Assembly: GCF_019578655.1 (NCBI RefSeq)
Contig: NC_063264.1
Coordinates: forward strand, 9,527,213-9,591,212
Source: Ricinus communis
Taxonomy: Eukaryota; Streptophyta; Magnoliopsida; Malpighiales; Euphorbiaceae
DNA length: 64,000 nucleotides
Reading direction: 5' to 3'
Below the pieces are notes generated by a model. The model worked only from the letters and a program-made list of their open reading frames with translations. It was not told the origin of the DNA and searched no databases. Positions 51,669 to 62,362 of the stretch are shown one piece after another. The stretch's first letter is position 1. Each line of letters starts with the position of its first letter. A program made the translations under genes and the position numbers.

Positions 51669-53174
51669 TGATAGGCATCATATTATACATACTTACATGC
51701 CCAATTATTTACATTCTTGTGCATAATTATCTCGTTTTATGCTAGAATCACTTGTCATCTGGTTCCTTTCACGTTTCAAGTCATTGTCAAAGGACATTAT
51801 CGACAATCGAGGAAAATACGCGCAATTACGGATCAGAATCCATCAAATTGAGCAAGGACTTGCATTTCGAGGTTGAGCATGGCCTGGACTCCGGCCGTGT
51901 CGAATTGTCAAGTAGCTGCCCTCCAGAAGTGCCATTTTGGCACGGTTTCCGTAGCCACCACGACCTCCACCGCAGCCCATGGTGGCTTAGCACCGGCTAA
52001 GGACTGCCTAGAAGAGGTCAACAGAACTGAATGCGTAGGTTCAGCATGGCCTGGACTCGGCTCGTGCTGAAGGGACTATATAGGCAAAAACGATTTGGTG
52101 AATTAGGGTTCGATTTTCTGACTTGATTTCCATTATACGAACTCAATTCATTTGTTTCTAGACCTTAATTGTCGACTTTGGGAGATCAATTTCATCAATT
52201 GAAGGAAGGATTACACTTGTTTCAACATCAATTTGAAGATCAAGGCAAGATTTGGGAGCATTCAAGAAGCAAATTAGGGTTTGCTATTCTGAATTGGAAA
52301 ATTAGGGTTTCCCATTCAACTTATTGGAGAAGGGTGTACATGCCTTTAATTTACTTTTCTGATTTTATTCCTTATTTTGTGATGCTTATTAGTATGAGTA
52401 GCTAAATTGTTGAACCTAATTGGGGTTCTTATGTTGTTGGATTGATCTTAATTTTATAAGATTATGATTCTCAATTCTTGATTCTTCTTGCTTTTATTAT
52501 TAATGAGAAGTCACTTTATTCATGAGACGTTGTGAATTGTAGAATTTAGATTGCTTTATTTAATTGAGAGATTCGTTTAGTAATCGGAAAATTGAATAGC
52601 AAGAACTGGTTAATAATCACTTAGAGATAAAGGTAATTGACTAGCCGGATTAAGAATTAACAAAGTTTAATAGAGGCGGGTTAAACCTTAATGCTAATCG
52701 AATAATCGATCATTAGGAAGAGATTCCAACTTTAGATTATTAGGTTTAGAAATTCGGTTATCTCGAGAGGGAGACCGAATTCAGTTAAGACTTCGTCCAC
52801 AGGTAATTGCAATTGATAATCAATTTAATCTCTATCTTCACAAAAATCCAATTAATTTAGGTCCTCTAGGGTTTGCCTTTCCTTCAAGAGTTTTTCTAAA
52901 TCTTTTCAGATAATTTGACATTTAATTACTTGTTTGTTCATAATTAATCAAAGAATAACACTTCATTGATCTCTTTAGGTTAGATAACATAAGACGCTAC
53001 AGTAGGTCTAGGTTCACCATTTTCCGAGAATACAACCTTAATACTCACCATTTGTGCTAGTCTGTATCAATAGGTTCACTGCCTTAGATTGTAGCTACGT
53101 AAACAGCTTATCAAGCATATTTGAAAGCGTAGTTATATTCATAAAAACTTACATGATAGAAACGATGCCTATTA
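51669..53174 (+). mobile_element. LTR-like unit (~1.5 kb)
   Basis: Bounded by short inverted termini TGATAGGCATC (51669) and GATGCCTATTA (to 53174), a common LTR pattern with the final CA mutated to TA. Inside: a GC-richer 5' part, a TATA-like ACTATATAGGC near 52075 followed by AATTAGGGTTCG, then several hundred bases typical of plant LTR leaders (TCTCGAGAGGGAGACCGAAT at 52762). No primer site or polymerase genes. Flanks are AGCAT and TACCG, so no target duplication is seen. Frames of 65-82 codons in the 5' part overlap each other and show no domain. Confidence 0.5.
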
Positions 53175-53189
53175 TACCGTTGTTGCTTA

Positions 53190-54105
53190 TTTATTAGGGT
53201 GGTGATATTATTTATACTCCAATTGGTTCATATTTTGTTAATAGATATTCAAAAATAGTGACGCTTAATAAGAATTAAATTTTCTCGTATTGCTATACAA
53301 CATAAAAAAAATATTTTACAACTCAATCGCAATGTAAAAATTACTATAAATTTATTTAAAGCACCATCTTTTAACTATGGTGGTAATTTGATATTTATAA
53401 CATGTCAAATTTGTAGGAAAGATGACATTACAATTATCCATCACACTGCTAATCAATTTCCAGGATTACAATTTGTGGAGTTATTTGTCCAATATAACGA
53501 TAGTAGATCTATAGTACAAGTAGTGCAATCAGCTGAACCTCCATGCCGTAATTTTAGTGAAATGGGTAGTTGTAGTGAGAGTATAACTAATAATGGGAAT
53601 GATAATGAGGATAAAAACGTAGATGAGGATTCAAATGATGATCAAATTACTGAGATTGAATGTAACATGAATAATAAGGAGGACGAGGATGATAGTAGTT
53701 ATGAAAATGAAACAGCAGATGAGGACGATGAAGAAAACTATTATAATGAGGATAAAGAAGATGATGACAATACGGCAATAACATTGTATGACCATATTAG
53801 TACAAGTTCACAAAGCTTATAAAGTATGAGTGAACAAATGTATTAGAACTAGTTTAAAAGTGTCAAAATAGAAAGAGGACTCTCCCTCGCAATGGATCAG
53901 ATGTAGATGGTGTACTATGGGATCTATCATCTGAATTTCACACTGGCATGTTCTTTGAATCAAAGGATGCGAAAGAAAGAGAGACCAAAAATAAAAAGGA
54001 TTGAGAATAAAATAGATTGAGAAAATATAGAAGATGCAAGAACCAATTTTTGTAGCAAATGTGGTCAAACTGGGCATAATGCTAGGACATGTCATACATT
54101 TTAAT
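53190..54105 (+). pseudogene. Mutator-like (MULE) transposase remnant lacking its catalytic core
   Basis: The 5' part resembles the N-terminal region of plant MULE proteins (GDIIYTPIGSYFVNRYSKI, then a PB1-like stretch ending FVELFVQYND). A 144-residue frame (53388-53822) carries a very acidic Asp/Glu/Asn linker. After a stop, EFHTGMFFESKDAKE resembles the segment before the DNA-binding domain. The frame then passes directly to a CCHC zinc knuckle CSKCGQTGHNARTCHTF (~54044-54094), normally the extreme C-terminus. The DDE catalytic and SWIM domains are missing, so an internal deletion is likely. Family assignment is by motif layout only. Confidence 0.6.
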
Positions 54106-54179
54106 TTATTTACTAGTTTTTTGAGTATTGCAATATTATTTTATATATCTTACCTTGTATTGGTACACTAATTTTATAT

Positions 54180-55283
54180 TTGTATCACTGGATATTTAAG
54201 CCACATTATTATCTCAATCAATTACCAGGTTATATTTCTATACTAAAACGAAAGAAAGGCGAAGGAACTAGCACCAATAAACAAGAGTTTTATACTGTGG
54301 TTGTGGTTAATAAATATATAGATCCTAGTGGCAATATTTGGTATGGAAAGAAAAGATCATTTGTAAATTAACCAACTCATGCAACATTGATCCAGAGTTA
54401 TGCAAATCATATTTTTGTAGGTCGTCATACAACTAACTTGAAAGAGCTTGGAAATATGGTTGTTAGTAAATAATTAAAATGGAGCAGACTTTAGGAAATA
54501 AGGTGTGAGCTAGAGGCATATTTTAGATATCATGATCTACCAATACCACGAGCTATTTCAGCAACATTACCTAGACATACTTCAAAAGAAGTTGGAGTTA
54601 TTATGGAACAAGTAAGGATGGAGATTAACATAATGAATCATCGATTAGAACAATACCACAAGAAGCATGATCCATTCAGGATGGAACATCCAAATACTAT
54701 TCCAATACCTTTAGATGAAGATGGTATTTTAAATTATAGTGATAGTGATGACAATAACTTTGTCAAATATATTCCTTCATGTTTATCTAAAGGTTATTAA
54801 AGGATGTTTTATTTAATATTTTAACCTATTAATAATTTTATAGTAGGTACCATGACCAATATGTACACTCCTGGTAACATATTCAGAACAACCTACATCA
54901 TTGGGCACTAGATGATTTTTTTATATCCAATGAATCCGAAAAAGCATAATAATGAGGAGATACATAGTCAACTAATGAACAAGTAGGAATTTAGGTTACG
55001 TCAATTGTAAATTCTACATGAAAAAGCATTAAAACTTCAAATAAGAGTACTGTGTGCGATTGTTATTAATATAAGTCGATCTACTATCTTTGAACTCCGC
55101 ACTATTTTATATAACATTAGGGAAGAGAATAATCGAATCAAAATTCATCTTAACATAGAGTATTTCTGTCAGCAAGTAAATGAGGCCATTGAAGATAGGG
55201 ATCATCAACAAGCTAAAATAGTTAGATCTTTACAAAATTCACGTGATTGTCTTTCCAACATTGATTTCTTTAATAGCGATTAA
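54180..55283 (+). pseudogene. Unrecognised coding relics
   Basis: Segments with protein-like composition but broken frames: 54180-54371 (YHWIFKPHYYLNQLPGYISI), ~54380-54480 (HIFVGRHTTNLKELGNMVV), 54600-54800 (MEQVRMEINIMNHRLEQYHK, acidic end) and ~55050-55283 (IEYFCQQVNEAIEDRDHQQA). They are interleaved with stops. I do not recognise the family. Position next to the MULE remnant suggests passenger or element-encoded protein. Confidence 0.3.
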
Positions 55284-55285
55284 TA

Positions 55286-55850
55286 TCAAATGTTTATAAC
55301 CAGACTTAAAATATTTATGATGCAACCAAACTCTATAATATTTATTACAACCACATTGTCATGAATTTTTTTTTTATTATAACCTGAAAGGCAGAATTGA
55401 AATAGAAGTTCGTACTTCTTCATCAAACATTTCATAGTCTGATGTATACCTGTTGCAATGCATGATATTGTTAGCCCCATTCTCACTCAAGTTTCCGCTG
55501 ATCGCCATTGCTTATTCTGTTGCCAATTATAACATGTAATATCTTAATCATCGAAGGAACATTCGATTATTTTCTTCTCGGATCTGTTTCACTGCGACCT
55601 CATAATCTGCCATATTTCCTCGATGAAGTGCTAATGAACAACTTTTCACAACTGGAGCTCCCAATGGATGCAAAACTGAAATCAAATTCTTTACTTCATC
55701 GACTCTAAAGTTCCATTCACGATGCAAACCAGCATAATACTCTTTTGGATTTTTATATTTCTTAAAATGATATTGATCATCAAATTGTAGTAGAACCCAA
55801 AATATCTTGATTCTTCTATAACTTGAAGAACCAGCCATACTCAAATTCAA
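55286..55850 (-). pseudogene. Unrecognised minus-strand coding relic
   Basis: A 100-residue frame (55548-55850) contains MAGSSSYRRIKIFWVLLQFD, KNPKEYYAGLHREWNFRVDE and MADYEVAVKQIREENNRMF. It is followed by stops and a further coding-like stretch near 55430. No family recognised. The short string REENNR also occurs in the plus-strand relic at ~55122, so the two may be related pieces. Confidence 0.3.
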
Positions 55851-55859
55851 TATGATATT

Positions 55860-56160
55860 TAGGATTTGATTGCAATATAGTTTTATACCATTGAAAAGGA
55901 ATCCATAAGGACAATAATATAGTCATGAATGTAATGTGAATTTTTTAAATTATTATCGAAAATGAATCCATAAGGACAATAATATAGATATGAATGTCAT
56001 GTGAATTTTTGTAAATATATTATAGAAAAGAAATTCATAAGGACAATAATGTATTATATGAAATAAATTTTTTGTGTAGTCATATTAAATAATTTATATA
56101 TAGTGAAGTAATCATAGTGATGTATAGTCTTGTCAACTACTATTTACGCATCAGTAAATG
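55860..56160. other. AT-rich spacer with a short direct repeat
   Basis: GAATCCATAAGGACAATAAT occurs at ~55899 and ~55964, and a variant (AAATTCATAAGGACAATAAT) near 56030, each followed by ATG(A)ATGT-like sequence. No gene seen. Confidence 0.6.
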
Positions 56161-56164
56161 TGAT

Positions 56165-56583
56165 ATTTTTTATTGGTATTGTAGGTTTCCCGTAAGTTTA
56201 GGTTTGACATTTGCACACTTAGATTTTGAAGGTCCTTCAATTCCATTATATGTTAAATTAATATCGGCTAGCTCCACCTTCTCACATGGGACACTACCGC
56301 TACAGTTAAGTTGAACAGCTACAACAGTTGCTTAAGAGCCCTTAATATTCTTGAAGCTGATATTGCTAATCTTAACTTTTGATGGAATCTGATAAGATAA
56401 AAAGAAAAAGAAATAATCAATCAAATTTAGTGTACAATTATGTCTATATATATTCAGAATTCTAAAAGTCTACTTTACTTTTAATTACTTACCTTTGGAT
56501 TGCACTGATTCCATGGACAATACAATTGATCTATAATGATAGGGTTCCACACATTTTCCATTTTAATATATTCAAAATGCATA
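56165..56583 (-). pseudogene. Exopolygalacturonase (GH28 pectinase) C-terminal fragment
   Basis: Minus strand: one exon (~56583-56493) reads FEYIKMENVWNPIIIDQLYC followed by PWNQC, then a GT donor (GTAAGTAATT). After a ~104-base intron ending TTATCAG, the next exon (from 56388) reads IPSKVKISNISFKNIKG, a stop, then [17 protein letters not shown] and KSKCANVKP. These are signature C-terminal sequences of plant exopolygalacturonases, which hydrolyse pectin in the cell wall. The catalytic N-terminal half is absent, there is a TAA in the second exon (~56332), and the frame ends in YQ-stop. It abuts a plus-strand coding relic at ~56585. A captured gene fragment is likely. Confidence 0.8.
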
Positions 56584-56589
56584 GATGTA

Positions 56590-57439
56590 CTATCATTATG
56601 CCTCCCCCACATCTTGCACCTGCACCCCAGCCATTGCACGAAGATGTGCAGGGTCCCAACATAGAAGTTCCCCAACCGCCAAGATGTCGACGCAACAGTT
56701 ACAGAGAAGTACCCATCCCACCTATTGCAACATGTGCTACAGTGCCAGAACTAGTTTCATATTATAATCAACAGTTTTATGGAGCATCGACTTCATACAC
56801 AACTCCTTCTGTAACAACCACATCTTCAAATATTCCTATGCAATCTCACCCAAACCCGTTTGTTGATCAAGTTCCTGGATAACAAGCCTAAGGGTTTTCT
56901 TATTGATGATAGTGACGATATTGATGATAGTGACGATATTGATGTGAGCGACGATATCGACCGTGACTTTGATACGGAGCTGGAGTTTCTAACTAGGATG
57001 AATACGCTAACTATCAAGCTTTATGGCAGGTCCTTCTGCACTATCATTTTACATCCTTTTTTCATCATCAGGTCCATTCACAGAGTGGGCTAAAGCTAAT
57101 TTTATGCCTTTTCGGCCTTCTCTTACAACATTTTCAACAGCACAATCACAACATTTTGACTCGCAATTAACCCAGACACCATTAGATATGATGTTGCAAT
57201 CATTTTTCCATTCACTATTTCAGTCCTTCGTTTTGACAGCATTTCATACTTTTCCTCAATCAAGTACAATGCCAACATATACATATGCAACTCTGAGTGA
57301 CGCCAGAGATGTCGATACTAATGCAGATGGTTGCAACAATGTCGATGATGTTGAAGCTAATCATGATGGTCTTCAACCTGTTCAATCGCGTGATCCTTCT
57401 TTCATTAACATGGATACTACACATAAAAATGCTCGATGA
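56590..57439 (+). pseudogene. Pro-rich coding relic, possibly the tail of a plant-mobile-domain protein
   Basis: Reads MPPPHLAPAPQPLHEDVQGP, then RRNSYREVPIPPIATCATVP to ~56880; after a stop an acidic Asp-Asp-Ile repeat (56900-56975); then, in another frame, [20 protein letters not shown] and a tail of acidic and polar residues to 57439. Pro-rich tails of this look are common in proteins carrying the plant mobile domain, and a PMD relic lies 1 kb away but on the opposite strand. The link is inference. At least two frame breaks. Confidence 0.35.
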
Positions 57440-57859
57440 GCTAGGGGACTGAGCTCAAATGTTTGCAGAAGAGATTGTGTGGCACATAAATACTATTATT
57501 ATATATGTACTTAACCATTTTATATAATAATTAAATTAAATTTAATCAATTATCTTAGAACTTTCCTAACACATGAATTATCGTAAAAAAATTCTAGGAT
57601 ATAAAATGGTTATCTTTATTTCTATAACAATAAATTTTAATTTAATAATTATTTCACAATATTCAACTGTGTCGAGTAATAATTTATTTTTAATTTATTA
57701 TAATAATTTATATCTTCTTTACATACATTAATTTTAATTTAATCACGTATTATAATATATTTTTTATACAAAAATTTATTAAAATTAAATCAATATTATA
57801 ATAATTATTATTATGTATTCGCGAGTAAAATTGATAAATATTCTTTTTGCACAAGTTTT
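57440..57859. other. AT-rich spacer
   Basis: No gene or clear repeat recognised. Confidence 0.4.
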
Positions 57860-57884
57860 GTTGACATTTCAAACCTGTTTACCA

Positions 57885-58095
57885 CTTCAATTGGTGGACA
57901 TAATTTTCTTTATAATTTGAAACATGTCCGCCAATTGAATTGGGGGACAAATTAATTCTTTTTAAAATAAAAGGCTCTGTTCGCATTTGAATTGGAGACA
58001 GCACCTGTCCGCCAGTCCAAAGGGAGGATATTGTTGTCCACCAGTCTAACTGGTAGACAGTGCTATCCGTTAGTCCAACTAGTAGACAATATCCA
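57885..58095. repeat. Array of ~24-bp imperfect palindromes
   Basis: About five copies of a motif close to GTCCGCCAGTTCAACTGG then CGGACA: CCACTTCAATTGGTGGACA (57888), GTCCGCCAATTGAATTGG then GGGACA (57927), GTCCGCCAGTCCAAAGGGA (58007), GTCCACCAGTCTAACTGG then TAGACA (58036) and ATCCGTTAGTCCAACTAG then TAGACA (58064). Each unit is itself nearly self-complementary, with CC(A/G)-type arms around a central AGTT/AACT. Confidence 0.7.
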
Positions 58096-58399
58096 CGTAT
58101 GCAAAATCTACTCTAAATTGAGAAGTACTTCTCAAACTACCATAAAATTAAGAAATTTCTCATTTTTACCGTAAATTAGAAATTTTTTTTTCTAAACACT
58201 CTATATAAAGAAAAAGTCCAATAATAATAAATTTATGTCAATATTAATTGATGAGAATATTAAGCCAAATGTATTTACCTATTTTATTTAATATTTTATT
58301 TTAATATTTTAATTAAATTCATTGGTTTCTTGTGTTTAACTGAATTGTATTTTAAATTAAATTAAAAATTATAACTGATTATCTCTTTTACCTTTTTAT

Positions 58400-59575
58400 T
58401 TTAATTAAGTTCATTAAATATTGTAGGAATGTAAAAGTATAAGTTTGAACACACCTCATCTCCGGGATATATATCAAACCTAAATCGGATCTCACGGATC
58501 TCATGTGTGCCTACTCTGTGAACTATGCAATCACCGATCCATCTTGATTTTGTTATGTAGGTAGAATTGTCAAATATGCATATAAATAACTGGGTAGACA
58601 ATTTAAAGATTATTAAAATTAAATGGATACCTTCATCCGAAGGGAGCGTCATTATGCAATTGTGGGTGATGCAATGTTGGTGCGATGAATGGAAATCTCT
58701 CATATGCCCATAGTTGTAATTGAAAGAATGCATCCCCAAATTATGAAACAAGAGGATATCTCGAATGCAGTACACAACTCTTTGTACAAAAATGCCAAAC
58801 ATGCATCTCTCCAACTATATTAATGAATAGTCCCAATATTTTTTAAATATGGTAAGTAAACCAATAATACTCGTCTGATACTTTTATCGCAAAATAGGAT
58901 CCCTAAAATGAGCTGTAAGATATAAGCCCTAGCATGACAAATGAACAGTTTCTTTGTGAGCTTCATATGGTATATTGCCAAAGTTAGCGTGAATCCATGA
59001 CAGTCGAAGTTGTGATCCTCTAATTGACTCTGCTATAGGGCGTAACCCAAGCAGTCTCTCACATAACGCAGGCCAATCATATCTAGTAGGCCTAATCAAT
59101 GCATAACCATTAATAGAAAGTCCAGTCAAAATGGCTACATCTTGTAACGTTATAGTGCATTCTCCATCTAGGAGATGGAAGATATGAGTTTTCGGCCTCT
59201 ATCTCTTTACAAATGCGGTTATTAGGTGCCAATCTAATGGAAAAAATTCCAGCTGGAGTAATCCATATAAACCTGTTTGTCTAAGTATATTCTGTAAAAA
59301 GTCATCAAGCTCAGGTCCATCATTTAATTGATGTGTAGCTCTACCGTTACGTCTATAGCTTAACACCTCGTCATCAATCTGTATAGTTAAAATATAAAGT
59401 TATAAAAAAAGAATTCATAAAAAAAATTCACTGTATGTATATTTTAATGTATACCTCGTCGAACTAGATGGCTTGTGACCTGTGTTGTGCCTGTAAATAT
59501 AATAATGATGAATAGAGTGGACCAGGCTGAATGTAGTCACGTTTATGAGCTTTTCTTCTGCGTTGCACTTTAATT
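58400..59575 (-). pseudogene. Plant mobile domain (PMD) protein relic
   Basis: Read from ~59570 down on the minus strand: KRDYIQPGPL, DDEVLSYRRNG, LQLEFFPLDWHLITAFVKR, a stop, RPKTHIFHLLDGECTITLQD, then VAILTGLSINGYALIRPTRY, WPALCERLLGLRP. After several stops comes FVQRVVYCIRDILLFHNLGM near 58770. The ...FH...GE.TITLQDV..L.GL..(N)G... pattern is the plant mobile domain (PF10536), found in MAIN/MAIL proteins, in so-called phosphatase-7 long-form homologs and often in transposable elements. An intron-like break near 59380-59460 and multiple stops make it non-functional. Its 5' end is cut by the gypsy LTR at 59583. Confidence 0.75.
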
Positions 59576-59582
59576 CTAAAGG

Positions 59583-59894
59583 TGTTCCTTTTGAATTGCT
59601 TGAAATTAAATTGATTTGATTAGTTTGATTTCACATCTACTTGTTTATACAATCTTTTAGCTTATTAGTTTCAAGGTTGCTATACAATTCATCTTATTAT
59701 AATTGTTGATCTTAGTTCATCTATAGCTAAGGGTAACAATTCCATTTAATTACAAACTACGAGTTGATCTTTGGGGCGATAAATCTGACTTATAGTTAAG
59801 GGGTGCATTCAAAAGGGGCGTGATCTTGTCTGTTTGGTTTACTTCCATCATCAATAAGGGTTTGAATATATCCTTCGAGATCAGGTTCATATCA
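59583..59894 (+). repeat. Ty3-gypsy 5' LTR (~312 bp)
   Basis: Probable start TGTTCCTTTTGAATTGCTTG right where PMD homology ends; end TTCATATCA two bases before the primer site. The matching 3' LTR is not in the window, so the start is inferred from the loss of PMD similarity and the TG. Confidence 0.5.
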
Positions 59895-59896
59895 TT

Positions 59897-59909
59897 TGGT
59901 ATCAGAGCC
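59897..59909 (+). other. Gypsy primer-binding site
   Basis: TGGTATCAGAGCC, complementary to initiator tRNA-Met 3' end, two bases after the inferred LTR end. Confidence 0.85.
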
Positions 59910-60412
59910 AAACTTACTAGTTTGGTGATTTTTCCTTTCATATTCAGTCCATAATTTTCCTCTTAAGTTAAGGGTTGTTTCATTGTTTATTAATTGTTTG
60001 TTGCTCACGATTGTTAATTGTTGAATTCGTGAGTTTGTTTTGTCCTTTGATTACAGTTCCATAAAAAAAATTACAGAATTATAATTTCCTTGGGAAGATC
60101 ACGTTATTGAGCAGAAGACCATTTGCTATAAGTTATGGTCACACCTTATTAAAGTTGAACTTCTGCCCCATTTTCTTTTCTTTCTCAATTCTTTGAATTC
60201 TTCTATTTTCCTTCTAAAAAAAATAGCGTTCTTGGCTCATTGGTAAAACATTCAAATTGTTTATTTGAGTCTTGAAATTAATTTTTTATTTTGATTGTGT
60301 GATTTACAAATTAGTTTAATTTTAAAAGTCTTCAGATTGAACATCTAATTTTGTGAGTGAAACACGCAAGGGAGTGATCCTCTCCTTGTTTGCCATATTT
60401 TCTAGATCAAAC

Positions 60413-62362
60413 ATGAGTTCTAAAGACAAAGAGCCGATTACTATGGAAGAGCTTGCTCAAGCTCTAAAGGGAATTGTTCAACATGTGAATAGGGAGTTTA
60501 GTAAATGTGACACAGTGTTGGATAGGATTAATGAATTCTTGGATAGTGAAAAATCTAAGTCATCAAAGGATAGTGATGACCATGAGGTTGAGTCTAGAGG
60601 ACCTAGAATGGATTAGGGACCTAAAATAGATGGTAACTTGGGGAGTATTAAAATGAAAATTCCACCTTTTGCTAGTAGGAGTGACCCTGAAGCTTATTTA
60701 GAGTGGGAAAAGAAGGTCAAGCGTGTCTTTGAGTGTCACAACTATAGTGAACCTAAGAAGGTCAAATCAGCCGTCGTAGAGTTTGTTGACTTTGCTGCCG
60801 TTTGGTGGGATCAATTAGTGAGTTCTAGGAGGCGACTTGGGGAAGCTGAAATTGATTCTTGGGTAGAGGTTAAGAGAATCATGAGAAAATATTTTGTACC
60901 TATACACTACCAAAAGGACTTATATTGTAAATTGCAGAATTTGGTACAGGGGTCTAAGAGTGTTGAGGAATATTGGCAAACTATAGTGATAGCAATGGTT
61001 AGGGCCAATATAGATGAGGACAGGGAGGCTACAATGGCACGATTTTTGCATGGACTTAACCGTGATATTGCTAACATTCTTGAATTGTAGCATTATATTG
61101 AGATGGAGGGCATCCTACACATGGCAATCAAGATAGAAAGGCAAATAAAAATCAAGGCAAAGAGTGCATTGCCTAGTTCCATTGGTCATTGATGGAGGTA
61201 GTTGCACTAATGTTGCTAGCACTATGATGGTAGATAGGTTGAAGTTGCCTACTTTTAAGCATCCTAAGCCTTACGTGTTGCAATGGTTGAATGATTGTGG
61301 AGGTCTACGAGTAACCAAGTAAGTTAAGGTTGCATTCAGCATTAACAAGTTTCATGATGAGGTGCTTTGTGATGTAATGCTTGTCATTTATTGTTGGGTA
61401 GACCATGGTTGTTTGATAAGAATGTGGTTAGTTATGGGCGTACCAATTCATATTCTTTTGTTATGAATGGTGTTCGTTATTCTTTTACTCCTTTAAGTCC
61501 CAGAGAGGTTTATGAAGATCAAAAGGTGATAAAGGCACGCATGAATGCATATGAAAAAGAAATAAAATAGAGAGAGAGAGAGTCCACATGAAAAAGAAAG
61601 GTGCACGAGCAAAAGGAGAGCTATGGGAAAACAAACGAGGGATGTGAGCCTCGAGTGGTAAAAGGAAAGCAAAAAGAGAGTTTGTGCAAGAGTGGAGTGA
61701 AAAAAATGTGTAATGCGCAAGAAAAAGGAGAGTTAAGTGGAGAGAAAAGAGTAAGTTTTCTTGTGAGAGATAGAGATGTGAGGAAGGCTTTATGTTATAA
61801 TAAGCAAGTACTTACTCTTATGTATAAGGAAATATTGTTTAGTACTAATGACCTTAACCCTTCTCTTTCTAGTGTCTTTATGAATCTCTTGCAGGAGTTT
61901 GAAGATGTGTTTTTGGAAGAATTGCCTAATGGGTTACCGCCCTTGAGAGGTATTGAGCATCAAATTGATTTTGTGTCAGGATCGTCCATTCCCAATAGAC
62001 CGACCTATCAAATGAATCCAGAAGAGACTAAGGAGTTGCAACGCCAAGTGGAGGAGTTGCAACGCCAAGTGGAGGACTTGCTAAGTAAAGGTTATGTTCG
62101 TGAGTCTTTGAGTTCTTGTGCTATATCTGTTTTATTAGTTCCTAAGAAAAATGGGTCTTGGCGTATGTATGTTGATTGTCGTGCTATTAATAAGATAACT
62201 ATTAAATATCATCATCATATTCTTAGATTAGATAATATGCTTGATGAATTGCATGGTAGTTATATTTTTACCAAGATAGATCTTAAAAGTAGTTACCATC
62301 AAATTAGAATGAAAATTGGTGAAGAATAGAAAATTCCTTTTAAAACCAAATTTGGCTTATAT
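60413..62362 (+). pseudogene. Ty3-gypsy gag-pol, truncated inside reverse transcriptase
   Basis: Gag: MSSKDKEPITMEELAQALKG, then after a stop (~60614) the retrotransposon gag domain (MKIPPFASRSDPEAYLEWEK, FAAVWWDQLV, SVEEYWQ). A stop at 61088 follows and the CCHC knuckle region is missing. Aspartic protease: VIDGGSCTNVAST at ~61187, broken afterwards. Reverse transcriptase: FEDVFLEELPNGLPPLRGIE, VLLVPKKNGSWRMYVDCRAI, FTKIDLKSSYHQIRM, then a stop at ~62327 and KTKFGLYE, after which homology ends (~62362), before the YVDD motif. RNase H and integrase are absent. Gag-RT order with no integrase in between fits Ty3-gypsy. An in-frame 21-base duplication gives ELQRQVEELQRQVE. Confidence 0.88.

Noticed and set aside
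53388..53822. Independent 144-residue acidic protein gene
   Set aside because: Upstream sequence continues the MULE-like homology without a proper start and a C-terminal zinc knuckle follows after a gap, so it is part of a transposase remnant.
61493..61720. 75-codon minus-strand frame with hydrophobic stretches
   Set aside because: Antisense of the AG-rich gypsy linker between protease and reverse transcriptase.
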